Shown here: positions 7,400 to 8,399 of the stretch, piece by piece
Layout of the letters: every line of letters begins with the position of its first letter
How positions within the stretch are numbered: the first letter of the stretch is position 1
Origin: Bacteroidales bacterium
GTDB lineage: Bacteria > Bacteroidota > Bacteroidia > Bacteroidales > UBA1715
Direction: 5' to 3'
Assembly (NCBI GenBank): GCA_031262005.1
Contig: JAISIO010000002.1
Coordinates: forward strand, 1 to 8,399
DNA: 8,399 nt
Made by a program: the position numbers and the translations under genes
Notes under the pieces: model-generated
What the model saw: only the letters and a program-made list of their open reading frames with translations
What the model was told of the DNA's origin: nothing
Database searches by the model: none

Positions 7400-8399
7400 A
7401 AGAGCGAATAAGTAATACTGATATTTTCTTTGACTCGTCAACGGTGAGTGAAGAACAAAAAAACCTTGTGATAGCCTTGTTACAAAACGGATACATTGAC
7501 GAGAATTATTCGGATTATGTACATGGAGGAAATCTATCAAAGAACGACAAACTCTTTCTTTCCTGTATTGCGAATAAAATTTCCCCTGATAAGGGATTTG
7601 AACATCCGCTGAATAATAAAAAAGCATTATTAGAAAAGATTTCGGCGGATGATTTTTTAGAGCCATACATATTGAATTACCAATTACTCGATTATTTGCA
7701 GGCAAGTGCTCGTGCCGATGCTAATAGTTGGCAAGAACAAAGAATAAACATCTTTAATTTTATGGCAGATAAATCAGAAACCTCTATCAATTTTGTGAAT
7801 GGATTTATTGAACGAGAAAATGTAGACGTTGCGCAATTTTTGAAAGAAATCAGCCCTTATTGGAAAGAAAAGAATCACGAAGATATTGCGTTTAGTGAGG
7901 CTATTATAGAAACCAATAAGTATAAGTTATGGGAAAAAGGAAATGTTTCAAAAGAAAGTATAGAGGCATATCGAAATAAAGATAAAGGAAAAAATAAGGA
8001 ATCAAAAGAAGCACAAACATGGGACATTATGTTTGACGATCCCGACTTAAAAGATCTTGAAATGGTTCGAGTAGAAGGAGGAACGTTTTGGATGGGTGGC
8101 ACCGAAGAGCAAGGGGCGGAAAGCAGTGATGATGAGAAGCCTGTTCACGAAGTTACTCTCGATAGTTTTTCTATTGGCAAATATCCTGTAACGCAAGCAC
8201 AATGGACACAAATTATGGGCACGAATCCCTCTCACTTTGCGCAAGGGCGAAACTATCCGGTGGAAATGGTGAGCTGGCACGATGCGCAAGAGTTCTGTAA
8301 GCTACTGAATGTGATTACCGGCAAAAACTACCGGCTGCCTACCGAAGCCGAGTGGGAGTATGCCGCTCGCGGAGGAAACAATGCGAGTTCGCAGACTAT
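7396..8399 (+). CDS. YobI-like C-terminal region fused to an FGE/SUMF1-type domain, partial (runs off right edge)
   Basis: From the ATG at 7396 the frame is open for 334 codons to the window edge. Residues 10-155 look like the C-terminal region of YobI-like NTPases: FFDSS at 11-15, ALLQNGYIDENYSDY (27-41), SKNDKLFL (48-55) and EPYILNYQLLDYL (89-101). A charged, Lys-rich linker follows (about 156-215). From about 222 a formylglycine-generating-enzyme (SUMF1, FGE-sulfatase) domain begins: MVRVEGGTFWMGG (223-235), PVHEVTLDSFSIGKYPVTQ (249-267), NPSHF (277-281), PVEMVSWHDAQEFC (288-301) and the hallmark YRLPTEAEWEYAARGG (312-327). True FGE converts a sulfatase cysteine to formylglycine. Many bacterial relatives are instead binding domains with a C-type-lectin-like fold, some of them the variable targets of diversity-generating retroelements. 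The region that would carry the catalytic cysteines is beyond the edge, so activity cannot be judged. Being fused to an NTPase part and coupled to the NTPase gene, a binding or sensing role is more likely. Confidence 0.92.
   Translation, partial: MKERISNTDIFFDSSTVSEEQKNLVIALLQNGYIDENYSDYVHGGNLSKNDKLFLSCIANKISPDKGFEHPLNNKKALLEKISADDFLEPYILNYQLLDYLQASARADANSWQEQRINIFNFMADKSETSINFVNGFIERENVDVAQFLKEISPYWKEKNHEDIAFSEAIIETNKYKLWEKGNVSKESIEAYRNKDKGKNKESKEAQTWDIMFDDPDLKDLEMVRVEGGTFWMGGTEEQGAESSDDEKPVHEVTLDSFSIGKYPVTQAQWTQIMGTNPSHFAQGRNYPVEMVSWHDAQEFCKLLNVITGKNYRLPTEAEWEYAARGGNNASSQT

Noticed and set aside
7379..7705. A 108-codon minus-strand frame opposite the second NTPase gene
   Set aside because: The plus strand here encodes a conserved YobI-like region continuous with the SUMF1 domain; the minus frame has no recognisable domain.
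8062..8399. Calling the SUMF1 domain an active formylglycine-generating enzyme
   Set aside because: The part of the domain with the catalytic cysteines is outside the window, no sulfatase gene is nearby, and fusion to an NTPase fragment points to a binding role.
1..8399. CRISPR arrays, tRNA/rRNA genes, insertion-sequence ends, large direct repeats
   Set aside because: None were seen on reading both strands; almost all of the sequence is accounted for by coding regions.

Overview
The window looks like a chromosomal segment of a member of the Bacteroidota. Four things point that way. There is a well-formed Bacteroidota-type promoter (TTG, 20 bases, then TAnnTTTG) ahead of the helicase gene. 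Start codons have A/T-rich leaders without Shine-Dalgarno sequences. The LolC/E-type permease has the N-terminus common in that phylum (ARRYLFSKKS..AIN.ISG). The coding sequence is moderately AT-rich. No RNA genes, insertion sequences or CRISPR arrays were seen.

Left part (1-5769, all minus strand): a tightly packed four-gene run read right to left. It encodes a 951-residue SNF2-family DNA-dependent ATPase, a LolC/LolE (FtsX-like) permease, a CvpA-family membrane protein, and a polytopic membrane protein that runs off the left edge. Junctions are 25 bases apart, then a 14-base overlap, then a 4-base ATGA overlap. This suggests one transcript from the promoter at 5787-5817. Apart from the leftmost gene, whose role is unknown, these look like ordinary cellular genes.

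Middle (5770-5995): a divergent intergenic region. It holds the minus-strand promoter, a lone -7-like box for the rightward genes, and a hairpin followed by eight T residues just before the rightward start codon.

Right part (5996-8399, plus strand): the unusual section. A 467-residue membrane-anchored P-loop NTPase of the YobI-like type is followed, through an ATGA overlap, by a second gene open to the right edge. The first about 155 residues of that second gene resemble the C-terminal part of YobI-like NTPases. They are then fused to a formylglycine-generating-enzyme/SUMF1-type domain (C-type-lectin-like fold). So a protein that I recall as one long chain appears split in two and shortened in the middle, with a probable ligand-binding or variable domain grafted onto its end. 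Base composition jumps sharply at the graft. The pair is plausibly a conflict, sensing or diversifying system. The C-terminal half of the SUMF1 domain and any partner genes, such as a diversity-generating reverse transcriptase, lie beyond the window.
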